From contig MTMD02000008.1 of NCBI GenBank assembly GCA_002010065.2, positions 124,001 to 188,000 of the forward strand: 64,000 nucleotides of DNA, given 5' to 3'. A program made the translations under genes and the position numbers. Below, piece after piece: positions 18,372 to 28,309 of this stretch. The stretch's first letter is position 1. Every line of letters starts with the position of its first letter. The notes under the pieces are model-generated. The model saw nothing but the letters and a program-made list of their open reading frames with translations. It did not search any database and was not told the DNA's origin. Source of the stretch: Candidatus Pyrohabitans jungbluthii. GTDB lineage: Archaea; Hydrothermarchaeota; Hydrothermarchaeia; Hydrothermarchaeales; BMS3B.

Positions 18372-18970
18372 AGCCGCAGATTGCGATAGTGGATTATGGC
18401 ATGGGTAACCTACGGAGCGCATATCGCGGGTTAGAGCGTGGCGGGGCAAAGCCGGTGATTACAGACAAAAAAGAAGACCTTGAGGCAAGCGATGCGATTG
18501 TTTTACCCGGCGTGGGCGCCTTCGAGGATGCCATGGCAAACCTCTACCCGCTTCGCGAGGTTATTATAAAGGAGGCGGAGAAGAAGCCTATGCTTGGTAT
18601 CTGTCTGGGTTTGCAGCTTCTTTTCACCTGCAGCGAGGAGGGTGAAGGCAGAGGGCTGGATTTAATAAAGGGCAGGGTGGTGAGGCTTCCCAGGAATGTG
18701 AAGATACCCCACATGGGCTGGAATTCCCTGGAGATAAAGCGCGACTCAAGGCTGCTCGCAGGGATTAAGAGTGGGGACTACTTCTATTTTGTCCACTCTT
18801 ACTACGCCCAGCCTGAGGAAGAGGTAACCGTGGCGACGACAAGCTACGGTGTGGAGATACCTGCAATAGTAGAGAAGGGCAACGTATTTGCCACGCAGTT
18901 TCACCCGGAAAAGAGCGGAAAGCTGGGGTTAAAGCTGCTGAAGAATTTTGTGGGGATTGCTTCAGAATAG
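18368..18970 (+). CDS. hisH: Imidazole glycerol phosphate synthase subunit HisH
   Basis: IAIVDYGMGNLRSAYRGLERGG; LGICLGLQLLF; FATQFHPEKSG. Confidence 0.96.
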   Translation: MKPQIAIVDYGMGNLRSAYRGLERGGAKPVITDKKEDLEASDAIVLPGVGAFEDAMANLYPLREVIIKEAEKKPMLGICLGLQLLFTCSEEGEGRGLDLIKGRVVRLPRNVKIPHMGWNSLEIKRDSRLLAGIKSGDYFYFVHSYYAQPEEEVTVATTSYGVEIPAIVEKGNVFATQFHPEKSGKLGLKLLKNFVGIASE

Positions 18971-19015
18971 CACATCCCTCTGTATTTTATGGTTATTAAT
19001 AAAATATTATACATA

Positions 19016-19738
19016 TCAGGGCTTCTCTAACTTAAGCGCCTCTCTGAAATCAATCTTGCCCGTGTAGAGTGCCGAGCCGATAACCACACCGAAGGCGCCC
19101 AGGTCTCTAACATTCTTTATATCATCGAGGGAGGATATCCCACCCGAGACGATTACCTTTGCGGGGCTCGCGTTCACAACCTCTTTCACTGCATCCAAAT
19201 CTACTCCGCGCATTCGCCCTTCTACGTTGACGTTGGTGAATAGCATTTCGCTGGTATAACTAGCGAATTCCCTCGCCGCTTCTGACGCTCGGCGCTGCGT
19301 CTTCTCTCTCCACCCACGAATCACCACGTAGCCGTCTTTTGCGTCTAGGGCGACTATTATCCTCTCCCTGCCGTACTCCTCAGCCAGGGTGCGCAACACT
19401 CTGGGCTCTTCCAGCGCTGCCGTGCCTAAAATCACCTTCGCAGCGCCAAGCTCAAGAAAGCGCTTTGCCTCCTCCACGCTCCTTATACCCCCTCCGAACT
19501 GCACAGGTATGCTCAGCCTTGAGATAATCTCCTCCACCAGCGGGCGATTAATTCTGCTCCCCTCTATCGCCGCGTCCAAATCAACGAGGTGCAGCCGCCT
19601 TGCGCCCAGCTTCTGCCAGTGCTCGGCTACAGCGATTGGATCCTCGAGCTCTACCAGCTTCTTGCTCGGGTCGCCGCCCACCAGCTGGACGCAGCGCTTA
19701 CCCTTCAAATCCAGCGCCGGGATTACCAGGAAGCTCAT
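19016..19738 (-). CDS. hisA: Phosphoribosylformimino-AICAR ribotide isomerase HisA
   Basis: FLVIPALDLKGKRCVQLVGGDPSKK; VQFGGGIRSVEEA; VIVSGGISSLDDI. Confidence 0.95.
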   Translation of the reverse strand: MSFLVIPALDLKGKRCVQLVGGDPSKKLVELEDPIAVAEHWQKLGARRLHLVDLDAAIEGSRINRPLVEEIISRLSIPVQFGGGIRSVEEAKRFLELGAAKVILGTAALEEPRVLRTLAEEYGRERIIVALDAKDGYVVIRGWREKTQRRASEAAREFASYTSEMLFTNVNVEGRMRGVDLDAVKEVVNASPAKVIVSGGISSLDDIKNVRDLGAFGVVIGSALYTGKIDFREALKLEKP

Positions 19739-19775
19739 AAGCACCATTCCGTGTGACGAAGCGGGTGCGGCGCCC

Positions 19776-20636
19776 TTATTCTATAATCCTCTCAATGGGC
19801 AGAACCAGGATATCGCGAGCCCCAAGCTTCTTGGCCTTGTTTATAATCGAATAAACCTCCTTCTCATCCACCACTGAATTCACCGCATACATTGGCTCAG
19901 CTGCAGCCACCTCGGCTATCGTCGGGCCCGCCATTCCCGGCATTATCTTTTTGATCTCCTCCAGCGCCGCTTTGGGCACATTCATCATTATTAGCTTCTT
20001 TCGCCTGGCTGCGAGCACGCTTGAGAAGGCGGTTATAACCTCCTCCACTTTCTCATGCTTCGTCTTCACTGCCTCTTTGTTGCCTATAAGGTAAGCGGAA
20101 GTTTCAAGGATTGTCTCCACCTCGCGCAGCTTGTTCATCTTCAACGTTGTACCCGTGCTAACCAGGTCCACAATAAGCTCCGCTAAGCCTATGTGGGGTG
20201 CTATCTCGCATGCTCCAGAAACACGAACCACCTTAACATCGATGCCCCTCTCCTCGAAGAAGCGCCGCGTTATGTTGGGGAACTCTGTGGCCACACGCGA
20301 CCCCGGCTTTATATCCTCAACTCTATCTATGCCAGAGTTCTCAGGCGCAGCCACCACCAGGCGAGCTCTACCGAAATCTAAATTAAGGAGAAGCTCCACA
20401 TCGTAACTTGACTCTACCACAACGTCATAGCCTGTGATTCCAAGATCTGCAACGCCATCAAACACAAACTCGGATATATCGGCGGCGCGCACAAAGAGCA
20501 CCTGAATCTCAGGGTCGACGGTGCTTGCAAATAGGCGACGCTCTCCCATATTCAGCACTACCATGCCGGAGCTGCGCATAAGTTGCATCGCAGGCTCGTG
20601 CAGTCTTCCTTTGTTGGGAACGGCTATCTTTATCAT
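19776..20636 (-). CDS. hisG: ATP phosphoribosyltransferase, long form
   Basis: MIKIAVPNKGRLHEPAMQLMRSSG; VADLGITGYDVVVES; C-terminal regulatory-domain-like extension. Confidence 0.95.
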   Translation of the reverse strand: MIKIAVPNKGRLHEPAMQLMRSSGMVVLNMGERRLFASTVDPEIQVLFVRAADISEFVFDGVADLGITGYDVVVESSYDVELLLNLDFGRARLVVAAPENSGIDRVEDIKPGSRVATEFPNITRRFFEERGIDVKVVRVSGACEIAPHIGLAELIVDLVSTGTTLKMNKLREVETILETSAYLIGNKEAVKTKHEKVEEVITAFSSVLAARRKKLIMMNVPKAALEEIKKIMPGMAGPTIAEVAAAEPMYAVNSVVDEKEVYSIINKAKKLGARDILVLPIERIIE

Positions 20637-20658
20637 TTTCAAAACCTCGGGTGATGAT

Positions 20659-21990
20659 ATGGATGTGCTCATAAAAGACGGAATTGTCGTTACTATGGAT
20701 AAGGAGCGGCGGGTATTAAAAAACTTTTCTCTGGCAATTGAGGATGGGGCGATAGTTGAGATTGCCAAGGATATAAAAGGCGAAGCTGATTTTGTGATAC
20801 ACGCAAGGAACAAGATAGTGATGCCGGGGCTCATAAATACGCACACCCATGCGGCGATGACGCTGTTCAGGGGCAGCGCCGACGACCTGCCACTGATGCA
20901 GTGGCTTCAAGAAGAAATATGGCCAGTGGAAGCAAAGCTTGAGCCCAAGCATGTTTATGCAGGTTCTCTGCTCGCCTGCCTGGAGATGCTTAGCAGCGGG
21001 ATAACCTGCTTTAACGACATGTACTACTACCTGGAAGAGGTGGCGAGGAGCGTTGCCGAGTCAGGAATACGCGGTGTACTCTCCTATCCCCTCCTTGACA
21101 TCGCCGGTGAGGAGCAGGGGGAAAAGCTCCTAAGTGAGGCTGAGAAGGGGCTCAGGGATTACGGAAATAAAGATTCGCGAATAAAGGTGTTTCTTGGTCC
21201 CCACGCGCCCTACACCTGCTCCAAGGAGCTTCTGCTCAAGGCTAAAGAGCTGGCTGAGGAGTACAACACAGGGATACACATCCACGTCTCCGAGACCAAG
21301 GAGGAGGTGGAGAGCTTCATTAAGGATAAGGGGATGCGCCCCTTTGAGTACCTAGATGCAATAGGCTTCTTGGGCGATAACGTTCTTGCAGCGCATGCAG
21401 TGCATGTGAGCAGGGAGGAGATAGAGTTAATGAGGAAGCGCAGCGTGAAGGTTGCCCACAACCCTGTGAGCAACATGAAGCTCGCCGCAGGCATAGCCCC
21501 TGTGGCTGAGTATGCTAAGGCTGGAATCACCGTCTCCCTAGGCACCGACGGCGCGGCGAGCAACAACACCCTAGACTTATTCGAGGAGATGAAGACATGC
21601 GCTCTGCTTCAGAAGATCACCACCCGAGATGCGAGTGCGCTGCCCGCGCATGAGGTGCTTGAGTTTGCAACAATCAACGCTGCTCGAGCGCTTGGCCTGG
21701 ATAAAGAAATAGGCTCCCTCGAGGTGGGTAAGCGAGGCGATGTAATTATAGTAGACATGCAAAAGCCCCATCTCAAGCCCATGAGCAACCCTATTTCGCA
21801 CCTTGTGTACGCCGCCAGAGGCAGCGATGTTTCTACTGTGATAGTAGACGGCAAGGTGATAATGCACGAGGGGAGCTTCAGAACTCTAGACGTAGCAGAG
21901 GTTTGCAAATTCGCGGAGGAAGAGGCTTTTGATTTGTTTGAAAAGGCGGGCAAGGGGGACAGGTTATTCCGGGTTGAGGAAGTCCTTTAG
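20659..21990 (+). CDS. Amidohydrolase, S-adenosylhomocysteine/5'-methylthioadenosine deaminase family
   Basis: MPGLINTHTHAAMTLFRGSADDLPLMQWLQEEIWPVEAKL; SLGTDGAASNNTLDLFEEMKT. Confidence 0.92.
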   Translation: MDVLIKDGIVVTMDKERRVLKNFSLAIEDGAIVEIAKDIKGEADFVIHARNKIVMPGLINTHTHAAMTLFRGSADDLPLMQWLQEEIWPVEAKLEPKHVYAGSLLACLEMLSSGITCFNDMYYYLEEVARSVAESGIRGVLSYPLLDIAGEEQGEKLLSEAEKGLRDYGNKDSRIKVFLGPHAPYTCSKELLLKAKELAEEYNTGIHIHVSETKEEVESFIKDKGMRPFEYLDAIGFLGDNVLAAHAVHVSREEIELMRKRSVKVAHNPVSNMKLAAGIAPVAEYAKAGITVSLGTDGAASNNTLDLFEEMKTCALLQKITTRDASALPAHEVLEFATINAARALGLDKEIGSLEVGKRGDVIIVDMQKPHLKPMSNPISHLVYAARGSDVSTVIVDGKVIMHEGSFRTLDVAEVCKFAEEEAFDLFEKAGKGDRLFRVEEVL

Positions 21991-23064
21991 GCGCGCGATT
22001 GCGTGGTACTTCTCCTTTTTGCCGAGCTTTGCTTCTTCCAGCGCTTCTTTTAGCAAGGAGATGCTCCTGTCGTAGTTTTCCCTGTCTACCGGGTAAGGGA
22101 AGCCGTCTTTGCCACCGTGGGCAAAGGAGTACTTTACCGGGTCCTGCCAGTCGCATTCTGCGCCGAATAAGAGCTCTGAGAGCAGCGCTAGGGCACGCAG
22201 AGTCTTTGCCCCTAACCCGCGCAGCGCCACAAGCTCCTCATAGTTAGAGGGCTGAATCTCATATGCTTTAGCCAGCGCCTGCCAGCCTTTCTCCGAGATA
22301 TCTACCCTGAGCACAGCATGGCGAGCGGGCATGGCGAGGGTGCTCGAAGAGAAGTCCGCTAAGGTAAGCTGCCCTTTTAGATACTTTCTGAGCCGCAGGG
22401 GGTTGTCCTTTACCAGGTCGACGCTTGCCTTTCTCACCTCCTCGCTCTGCTTAGCCACGAGGTTGAGTACCTGCTGTTCCCGCCTCTCGCTAGCGATGCC
22501 GGAGTGGGGCTCACAGGTGAAGCTTTTAACGCCTTCGCTGAGCCAGTGGTAACGCCGTGCATAGCGCTCATGCATACCCTGCTGAACCACACACCACTCG
22601 CCGCGCTGGGTGAAGATAAAGGCGTGGTGGTAGAGCGTATAGCCGTCCTGCACGCACGCGTTGTCCACCTTTGCGCTCAGCCTGCTCGCCCTTATGAGCT
22701 CCTCTGCTCGCTGAGATGCTAAGCCGAGCGTCTCAGATAGCTGGGCTATCTCCTCCGGAGCCCTGCGCGAAGTTTTACCTTTCCCTCCAGCCAGGGCGAT
22801 GCCGTGCTCCTCAGGCGAGAGTGCGAGTTTTAGAGCCCCTGTCGTGGTGGTAGTAGTGCCCGAAGAGTGCCAGTCAAAGCCCAGGGCGCACGCGAAGGCC
22901 TGAAACCAGAAGGGCGACGCCAACCTGCGTAGAAGCTCCTCCTCACTGTACTCGAAGACTATATAGTCCACCACAGCGCGGCTCAGCTTTACCATCCGCT
23001 TGAACAGCCAGGGCGGTGCTTTGCCTGAGTGGAGTGGAAGCTCTGCTATGCCCGAGCGCTTCAT
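21964..23064 (-). CDS. DUF763-family protein
   Basis: GIAELPLHSGKAPPWLFKRMVKLSRAV...SPFWFQAFACALGFDWHSSG. Confidence 0.85.
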   Translation of the reverse strand: MKRSGIAELPLHSGKAPPWLFKRMVKLSRAVVDYIVFEYSEEELLRRLASPFWFQAFACALGFDWHSSGTTTTTTGALKLALSPEEHGIALAGGKGKTSRRAPEEIAQLSETLGLASQRAEELIRASRLSAKVDNACVQDGYTLYHHAFIFTQRGEWCVVQQGMHERYARRYHWLSEGVKSFTCEPHSGIASERREQQVLNLVAKQSEEVRKASVDLVKDNPLRLRKYLKGQLTLADFSSSTLAMPARHAVLRVDISEKGWQALAKAYEIQPSNYEELVALRGLGAKTLRALALLSELLFGAECDWQDPVKYSFAHGGKDGFPYPVDRENYDRSISLLKEALEEAKLGKKEKYHAIARLKDFLNPE

Positions 23065-23100
23065 AGTAGATAATAAAATCCTAACCAGTGAATTTGATGC

Positions 23101-23613
23101 CTACCACCTGTCGAGGTGCACCCTCTCCTCCATGTATTCTCCTTCTTCATGTGGGGCCTTTTGCTCGGCGGGTTTTCCTACTGTTATCATGCACTCCACA
23201 TTGTAGCCTTCTGGAATTCCCAAAAATTTCTTGACATACTCTTCCGCATCTCGCCCCTCATTTTCGCTGTCCCTTATCTGAATGAAGCAGGTGCCATATC
23301 CCAGGTCAGCTGCCTGGAGCATGATGTGAGCAGCGGCGATGCTAAGGTCCTCTATCCATCGCTTCGCCAGTTTCATGTCCGCTACAAGCACAATCACCAC
23401 TGGAGCTCCGGCAGCATGCGCAGCATATGGGGTAGCCTTGGAAAGCTTCTCCTTCAATTCAGGGTCCTTTACCACTACGAAATGCCACGGCTTAGCCCCC
23501 CAGGCTGAGGGAGCATACATCGCAGCCTCGAGAATCTTTTTCAAGTCTCCTTCTGGCACCTCCTCATTCCTATACTTCCTTATAGACCTCCTCCTACGCA
23601 TAGCTTCAAGCAT
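23101..23613 (-). CDS. Nitroreductase-family protein
   Basis: MLEAMRRRRSIRKYRNEEVPEGDLKKILEAAMYAPSAWGAKPWHFVVV. Confidence 0.9.
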   Translation of the reverse strand: MLEAMRRRRSIRKYRNEEVPEGDLKKILEAAMYAPSAWGAKPWHFVVVKDPELKEKLSKATPYAAHAAGAPVVIVLVADMKLAKRWIEDLSIAAAHIMLQAADLGYGTCFIQIRDSENEGRDAEEYVKKFLGIPEGYNVECMITVGKPAEQKAPHEEGEYMEERVHLDRW

Positions 23614-23761
23614 TGTTATCCCTCCTGCAATACATTGGAAGCCGGGACCATATATATCTTCTTGCACCCACAGCATAACGCCTGCTATAATAAAGTTTTA
23701 ATTTGTTATTATGAGTTCAACAGACGCGAACACATTAAAACGGAAGGAGGAGTGATGAAAG

Positions 23762-24133
23762 ATGTGCAAGAATGTGACACCACAGGAAGCATACAACATG
23801 ATTCAGAGGGATAAGAGCATTGAAATCCTCGATGTTAGAACCCCTCAGGAGTATTATAATGATGGACACATAAAGGGGGCGAAGCTAATCCCCATAAGCG
23901 AGCTCCAGTTCCGCCTGAGGGAGCTTAACCCAGCGAAGAAGTACCTGATATACTGCCGCACTGGTAACAGAAGTGCCCAGGTGTGCAGATTCCTCTCTCA
24001 GCTGGGGTTCAAGCACACCTACAACCAGATGGGCGGCATAGTGCAGTGGATCAGGTATGGGCTTCCCATCGAAGGGGGTATGCCATATCGCCGTACACCA
24101 GGGTTCTTTACGTTTAACCCATTTGGTCTCTGA
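23762..24133 (+). CDS. Rhodanese-domain protein
   Basis: EILDVRTPQEYYNDGHIKGAKLIPISEL; CRTGNRSAQVC. Confidence 0.92.
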   Translation: MCKNVTPQEAYNMIQRDKSIEILDVRTPQEYYNDGHIKGAKLIPISELQFRLRELNPAKKYLIYCRTGNRSAQVCRFLSQLGFKHTYNQMGGIVQWIRYGLPIEGGMPYRRTPGFFTFNPFGL

Positions 24134-24179
24134 AATTTTTTATACCCCCTCTACTTTATTTAATGGAGGAGGGTGACCA

Positions 24180-25328
24180 GTGAAAAACCTAAGAATACTT
24201 GCAGGAATCTTGACGGCGCTGTTGATAATATCCCTCGCCGCTGGTAACGCCTTCGCCGCTATGCCGGAGAAGGTAGCCCAAGCGGTTGCTGAAGGCGGCG
24301 TGGATATGAACCAGGAGCCAGGGTTCTTGGAAATCCCTGGTGCGCCCAAGGTTAACTTAGCCCTCGCCTTTCTGTGGGCAATCTGGGTAGGCTGGATATT
24401 CTCCACCGTCGGTGCCTTTGGCGGTGTGATGGCAGGCGTGGGACACCTCACTGTATTTGGGCTTGGAGACTACGCCTCAAGCTTTAAGAAGACCAACCCT
24501 ACGCTTAACAAGCTCATAACAGACAGCATACGCGTCTCCAACCAGTGGCTCGTTGGCTTCTCCGCCCTGATATCCACTATGAACTACTACAAAATGAGGC
24601 GTATCGTTGTGCCTTTAGGGCTAGCGCTTGGCAGCGGGGCTGTAATTGGGAGCCTAGCTACGCCCATCCTGACCGCTGGTAAGGTCTCCCTGAAGTCTTA
24701 TATCGGCTACTTCGGCTTATTCACCCTCTTCGTGGGCTTTGTGCTCCTCTACGAGAGCACCCCCAGGGCGCAGACTTCAAAAAAGAAGGCAGCGGAGGCA
24801 GCGAAGGCGTTCGAGGCGAAGGTGAGGGAGCTCAAAGAACAGGGAAGGCTGAAGGAGATAGAGAAAGAGGGCGTGCGCATGACAGAGACCAGCCCCACCA
24901 GGATGAGCTTTACCTTCTTTGGGCAGGAATTCAGCTTCAATCCCCTGTTCCCATTCTTCGGGGGGTTGGTGATTGGCTCCTTGGCTTCTCTCCTCGGCGT
25001 GGGTGGCGGCTTCCTGTATGTGCCATTCCTCACCAGCGTTGTTGGCTTACCCTACTTCATCGTGGCAGGAACCTCTGCGCTTACTGTGCTAATAGGCATG
25101 GTGGTGAGCATCTTCAGCTACATGGCTATAAAGGGCATTCCAGTGTACTGGGGGCTCATCGGCGTGGAGCTTCTCGGCGTGGCGATAGGTTCATACATAG
25201 GCCCAAAGACCTCCAAGTACTTCCCGGAGAGGTACCTGAAGATACTCTTCGCCATCCTTGCGTTCTATGTGGGCATAAGGTACCTCACCAAGGGATTCCT
25301 GGGTAGAAGCCTCCTCCCGCCCTACTGA
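24180..25328 (+). CDS. Sulfite/sulfonate exporter TauE/SafE family permease
   Basis: Multi-TM; GSLASLLGVGGGFLYVPFLTSVVGLP; GTG start with RBS. Confidence 0.88.
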   Translation: MKNLRILAGILTALLIISLAAGNAFAAMPEKVAQAVAEGGVDMNQEPGFLEIPGAPKVNLALAFLWAIWVGWIFSTVGAFGGVMAGVGHLTVFGLGDYASSFKKTNPTLNKLITDSIRVSNQWLVGFSALISTMNYYKMRRIVVPLGLALGSGAVIGSLATPILTAGKVSLKSYIGYFGLFTLFVGFVLLYESTPRAQTSKKKAAEAAKAFEAKVRELKEQGRLKEIEKEGVRMTETSPTRMSFTFFGQEFSFNPLFPFFGGLVIGSLASLLGVGGGFLYVPFLTSVVGLPYFIVAGTSALTVLIGMVVSIFSYMAIKGIPVYWGLIGVELLGVAIGSYIGPKTSKYFPERYLKILFAILAFYVGIRYLTKGFLGRSLLPPY

Positions 25329-25374
25329 GAGGGGTTTAGCCCCCTCTTTTTTCTGGTTACACTTTTTATATTTC

Positions 25375-25980
25375 ATGGTCTCTATGAGCTTTGAAACCAT
25401 ATTTTCCATCATGGATTCTCTGCTTCTGCCATTTTTTGGACTTTCAGCAAGTCCAGCGAAATCCTATCTCATAGGTGTACTCTTCCTCGCCCTTTTAGCC
25501 AATCTTATTGGAGAAGTTTTCACTGATATCATCTTCAGAAAGAACATGGAAGAGATAGCCAGACTTAAGGCAGAGGCAGACAAGCTGGGAGAGCTCGCGA
25601 TGCTCGCCCTTTCTGTAGATAACCTCCAGGCATACGAAGCGTGCAACCGCAGAGCCAACGAGAACTTCAGCAGGCTCTTCTACCTTTCCATAGCGACGTC
25701 CGCCGCTTACCTTTGGGCAGGGTTCCTCACCCTTGGCTGGCTTCAGTCCCGCTTCATGGGCAGAGTGGAGTTCCTGCTCCCGTTTACCCTCCCCGGCTTC
25801 CCCGGAAGCTTCGGCTATGCAGGAGCATTTATCCTTGCATATGCGCTGGTGTATGTACTCTTCAAGCTCGTAAAACCCTACTTCTGGAAGGTTCCAGAAA
25901 TTTCCCCAGAGGAAGTTGAAAATTCCATACTCAGCCCTGAGGAAATTAGAGAGATGATGGAGCGGTTAAAGAAGAGCTAA
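25375..25980 (+). CDS. Hypothetical membrane protein (TM-coiled coil-TM-TM); possibly DUF106/EMC3-like
   Basis: Topology read from sequence: N-terminal TM, charged helix, three hydrophobic segments. Confidence 0.5.
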   Translation: MVSMSFETIFSIMDSLLLPFFGLSASPAKSYLIGVLFLALLANLIGEVFTDIIFRKNMEEIARLKAEADKLGELAMLALSVDNLQAYEACNRRANENFSRLFYLSIATSAAYLWAGFLTLGWLQSRFMGRVEFLLPFTLPGFPGSFGYAGAFILAYALVYVLFKLVKPYFWKVPEISPEEVENSILSPEEIREMMERLKKS

Positions 25981-27095
25981 AGCAGGTTGTAAAGCGTATC
26001 CCTCTTCCTGGGCTCAAAGCCTGCATCGCGGATAAGCCTGCGAATCTCAGCTTCACTCATCATCTCGTTACTCGCGCCTGCGCTTCTTGATATATTCTCC
26101 TCCATCAGCGTGCCCCCGAAGTCGTTGGCGCCGAAGCCCAGCATTAGCTGCGCAAGCTTCCTTCCGAGCTTCACCCAGGACACCTGGATATTCCTGAAGT
26201 TGTCCAGATAGAGCCGGGATATCGCGTACACCTTTAGATCCTCCATGCCGGTTGCCCCGGGCTTGCTTGACCCCGAGGCGTATAGGGACGTGCGATAATG
26301 GATGAATGAGAGGGGCACAAACTCAGTAAAGCCCTGTGTTGAGTCCTGAATCTCGCGTATTATCCTGAGGTGCTCCACTTTATCGCTGGCGCTCTCCACG
26401 TGCCCGTAGAGCATCGTAGCGGTAGTGGGTATGCCGAGGCGATGCGCCTGGGTTATAACCTCCACCCATTCTTTGGTCTTGAGCTTCGCCGGGCAAATCT
26501 TGGCTCGAACCTCATCCACGAGGATCTCAGCCGCTGTGCCAGGCATTGAATCTAAGCCAGCCTCTTTCAGGGTTCTGAGGGTCTCCTTTATGCCTATCCC
26601 GCTCTTCTGCGCAGCATAGTAAACCTCCATGGGCGAGAAAGCATGGACGTGCACCTTGGCTGCGCTTTTAACCGCTTTGAGTATTGCTACGTAGTCCTCA
26701 AGGCTTGCCTCGGGATGAAGTCCGCCCTGGATACACACCTCGCTCGCACCTCTCGCCACCGCCTCCTTCGCGCGCTCAGCCACCTGCTCAGGGGTGAGAA
26801 GATAAGCCTCTGGTTCAGAGCTGCGCCTACGGAAGGCGCAGAAGGTACAGCTACCCACGCAGATGTTGGTAAAGTTGATGTTGCGATTTACAACGTAGGT
26901 TACGTAGGTCCCCGCACGCTGCTCGCGAAGCTTGTGCGCCACCATCCCTGCCAGGAACACAGCATCGCGGGGGGCATTAAATAGGTAAAGAGCCTCATCC
27001 TCAGTAATCCTCTCGCCTGCTAAGGCTTTTTCCAGTATCCTCAGCGCCTCTTCCTCCACATTGAAAAGCGAGGTAAGCGTGCTAGTCTCTAGCAT
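25977..27095 (-). CDS. cofH: FO synthase subunit 2 (CofH)
   Basis: NINFTNICVGSCTFCAFRR radical SAM CxxxCxxC; GGLHPEASLEDYVAILKAVK; TATMLYGHVE. Confidence 0.94.
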   Translation of the reverse strand: MLETSTLTSLFNVEEEALRILEKALAGERITEDEALYLFNAPRDAVFLAGMVAHKLREQRAGTYVTYVVNRNINFTNICVGSCTFCAFRRRSSEPEAYLLTPEQVAERAKEAVARGASEVCIQGGLHPEASLEDYVAILKAVKSAAKVHVHAFSPMEVYYAAQKSGIGIKETLRTLKEAGLDSMPGTAAEILVDEVRAKICPAKLKTKEWVEVITQAHRLGIPTTATMLYGHVESASDKVEHLRIIREIQDSTQGFTEFVPLSFIHYRTSLYASGSSKPGATGMEDLKVYAISRLYLDNFRNIQVSWVKLGRKLAQLMLGFGANDFGGTLMEENISRSAGASNEMMSEAEIRRLIRDAGFEPRKRDTLYNLL

Positions 27096-28152
27096 ACCCA
27101 TCCTCCGTGGCGTATTGCGAGATAACCTCACCAACCCTTTCTGAATACCACCCTTTTGCGATGTACTTCGGGTATATGGGCAGACGCTGCCTGAGCGTGA
27201 GACCAAGCTCTTCAACGAGAAGGCGCATCTCCTCCACCCTGGGCCAGGCATCCTCCGGGTTTATGTAATCCTTAGTCAGCGGAGAAATCCCGCCCAGGTC
27301 GCTTGCTCCATGCAGGAGGAATATGGCGTAGGTGCTGGGGTTGAGGTTGGGTGGAACCTGAATATCCAGCTCAGGGAAAAGCTCACTCGAGGCACGGACC
27401 ACCTTCAGCATTCTGAATAGGGAAGGCTCTCGCGAATGCTGCATGGGTGTGCCTTTCTTTGGCTTGAAGTTCTGTATTATAATCTCCTGGATGTGCCCGT
27501 ATTTATCGCTCAGTTTCTTGAGTTGCATTAGCGAGAAAGCAACCTCCTCACTGGTCTCGCCTATACCGATGAGCAAACCTGTGGTGAAGGGGATGCGAAG
27601 CTTGCCTGCAAGCTTAATCATGCGCAGCCTTGCCTCAGGGCGCTTTCCGGGGCTGTGCTCATGGGGCATTCCTCTTCCACAAAGCCTCTCACTGGCGTTC
27701 TCCAGCATTAAGCCCATGCTGGCATTGACCTCGCGCAGTGCTCGCATCTCAGCCTCGCCTATCACCCCTAGATTTGAGTGGGGAAGCAGCCCCAGTTCAA
27801 GCGAAGCCTCGCACAGGTGGTACAGATACTCAATAACGCTGGCGTAGCCCATCTTTGAAAGCGCCTTCTCTATCTCCGGGTAAACCTCTGGCTTCTCCCC
27901 AAAGGTGAAGAGCGCCTCCCTGCATCCCTTCGCTGCACCTGCCTTTAGAATCCTGAGCACCTCTTCCTCTCGCATAATGTAGGGCTTATCAGAGCGAAAG
28001 CCGCAGTAGGCGCAGGCATTGCGACACGCGTTGGTGAGAGGAATGAAAACATTCTTTGAGTAGGTCACCACTTTCGGGATTCTCGCAGGTTTAAGGGAAG
28101 CAAAGCTCGCTGCAGTGGCGTTGAGTATTCTCACCACTTCCTCTGCCTGCAT
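27082..28152 (-). CDS. cofG: FO synthase subunit 1 (CofG)
   Basis: FIPLTNACRNACAYCGFR; FTTGLLIGIGET. Confidence 0.93.
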   Translation of the reverse strand: MQAEEVVRILNATAASFASLKPARIPKVVTYSKNVFIPLTNACRNACAYCGFRSDKPYIMREEEVLRILKAGAAKGCREALFTFGEKPEVYPEIEKALSKMGYASVIEYLYHLCEASLELGLLPHSNLGVIGEAEMRALREVNASMGLMLENASERLCGRGMPHEHSPGKRPEARLRMIKLAGKLRIPFTTGLLIGIGETSEEVAFSLMQLKKLSDKYGHIQEIIIQNFKPKKGTPMQHSREPSLFRMLKVVRASSELFPELDIQVPPNLNPSTYAIFLLHGASDLGGISPLTKDYINPEDAWPRVEEMRLLVEELGLTLRQRLPIYPKYIAKGWYSERVGEVISQYATEDGYARD

Positions 28153-28221
28153 AGCACCGCCCTTTTGCCTAGCATGCGCAACCATACTTGTACTATTTGT
28201 CTTTCATTTTTGCTCTGGTTA

Positions 28222-28299
28222 ACTTTTGGGGATTGATAACACCCTTACACACAAAAATATTATAAATTTTCTTGCAAAAAATTTATAACCCCCCAAAGT
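28222..28299. promoter_or_regulatory. TFE-alpha promoter with nested inverted repeats
   Basis: Inner perfect 10-bp arms TTATAAATTT (28260-28269)/AAATTTATAA (28279-28288); outer arms ACTTTTGGGG (28222-28231)/CCCCAAAGT (28291-28299). Confidence 0.5.
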
Positions 28300-28309
28300 C
28301 ATATTAATT

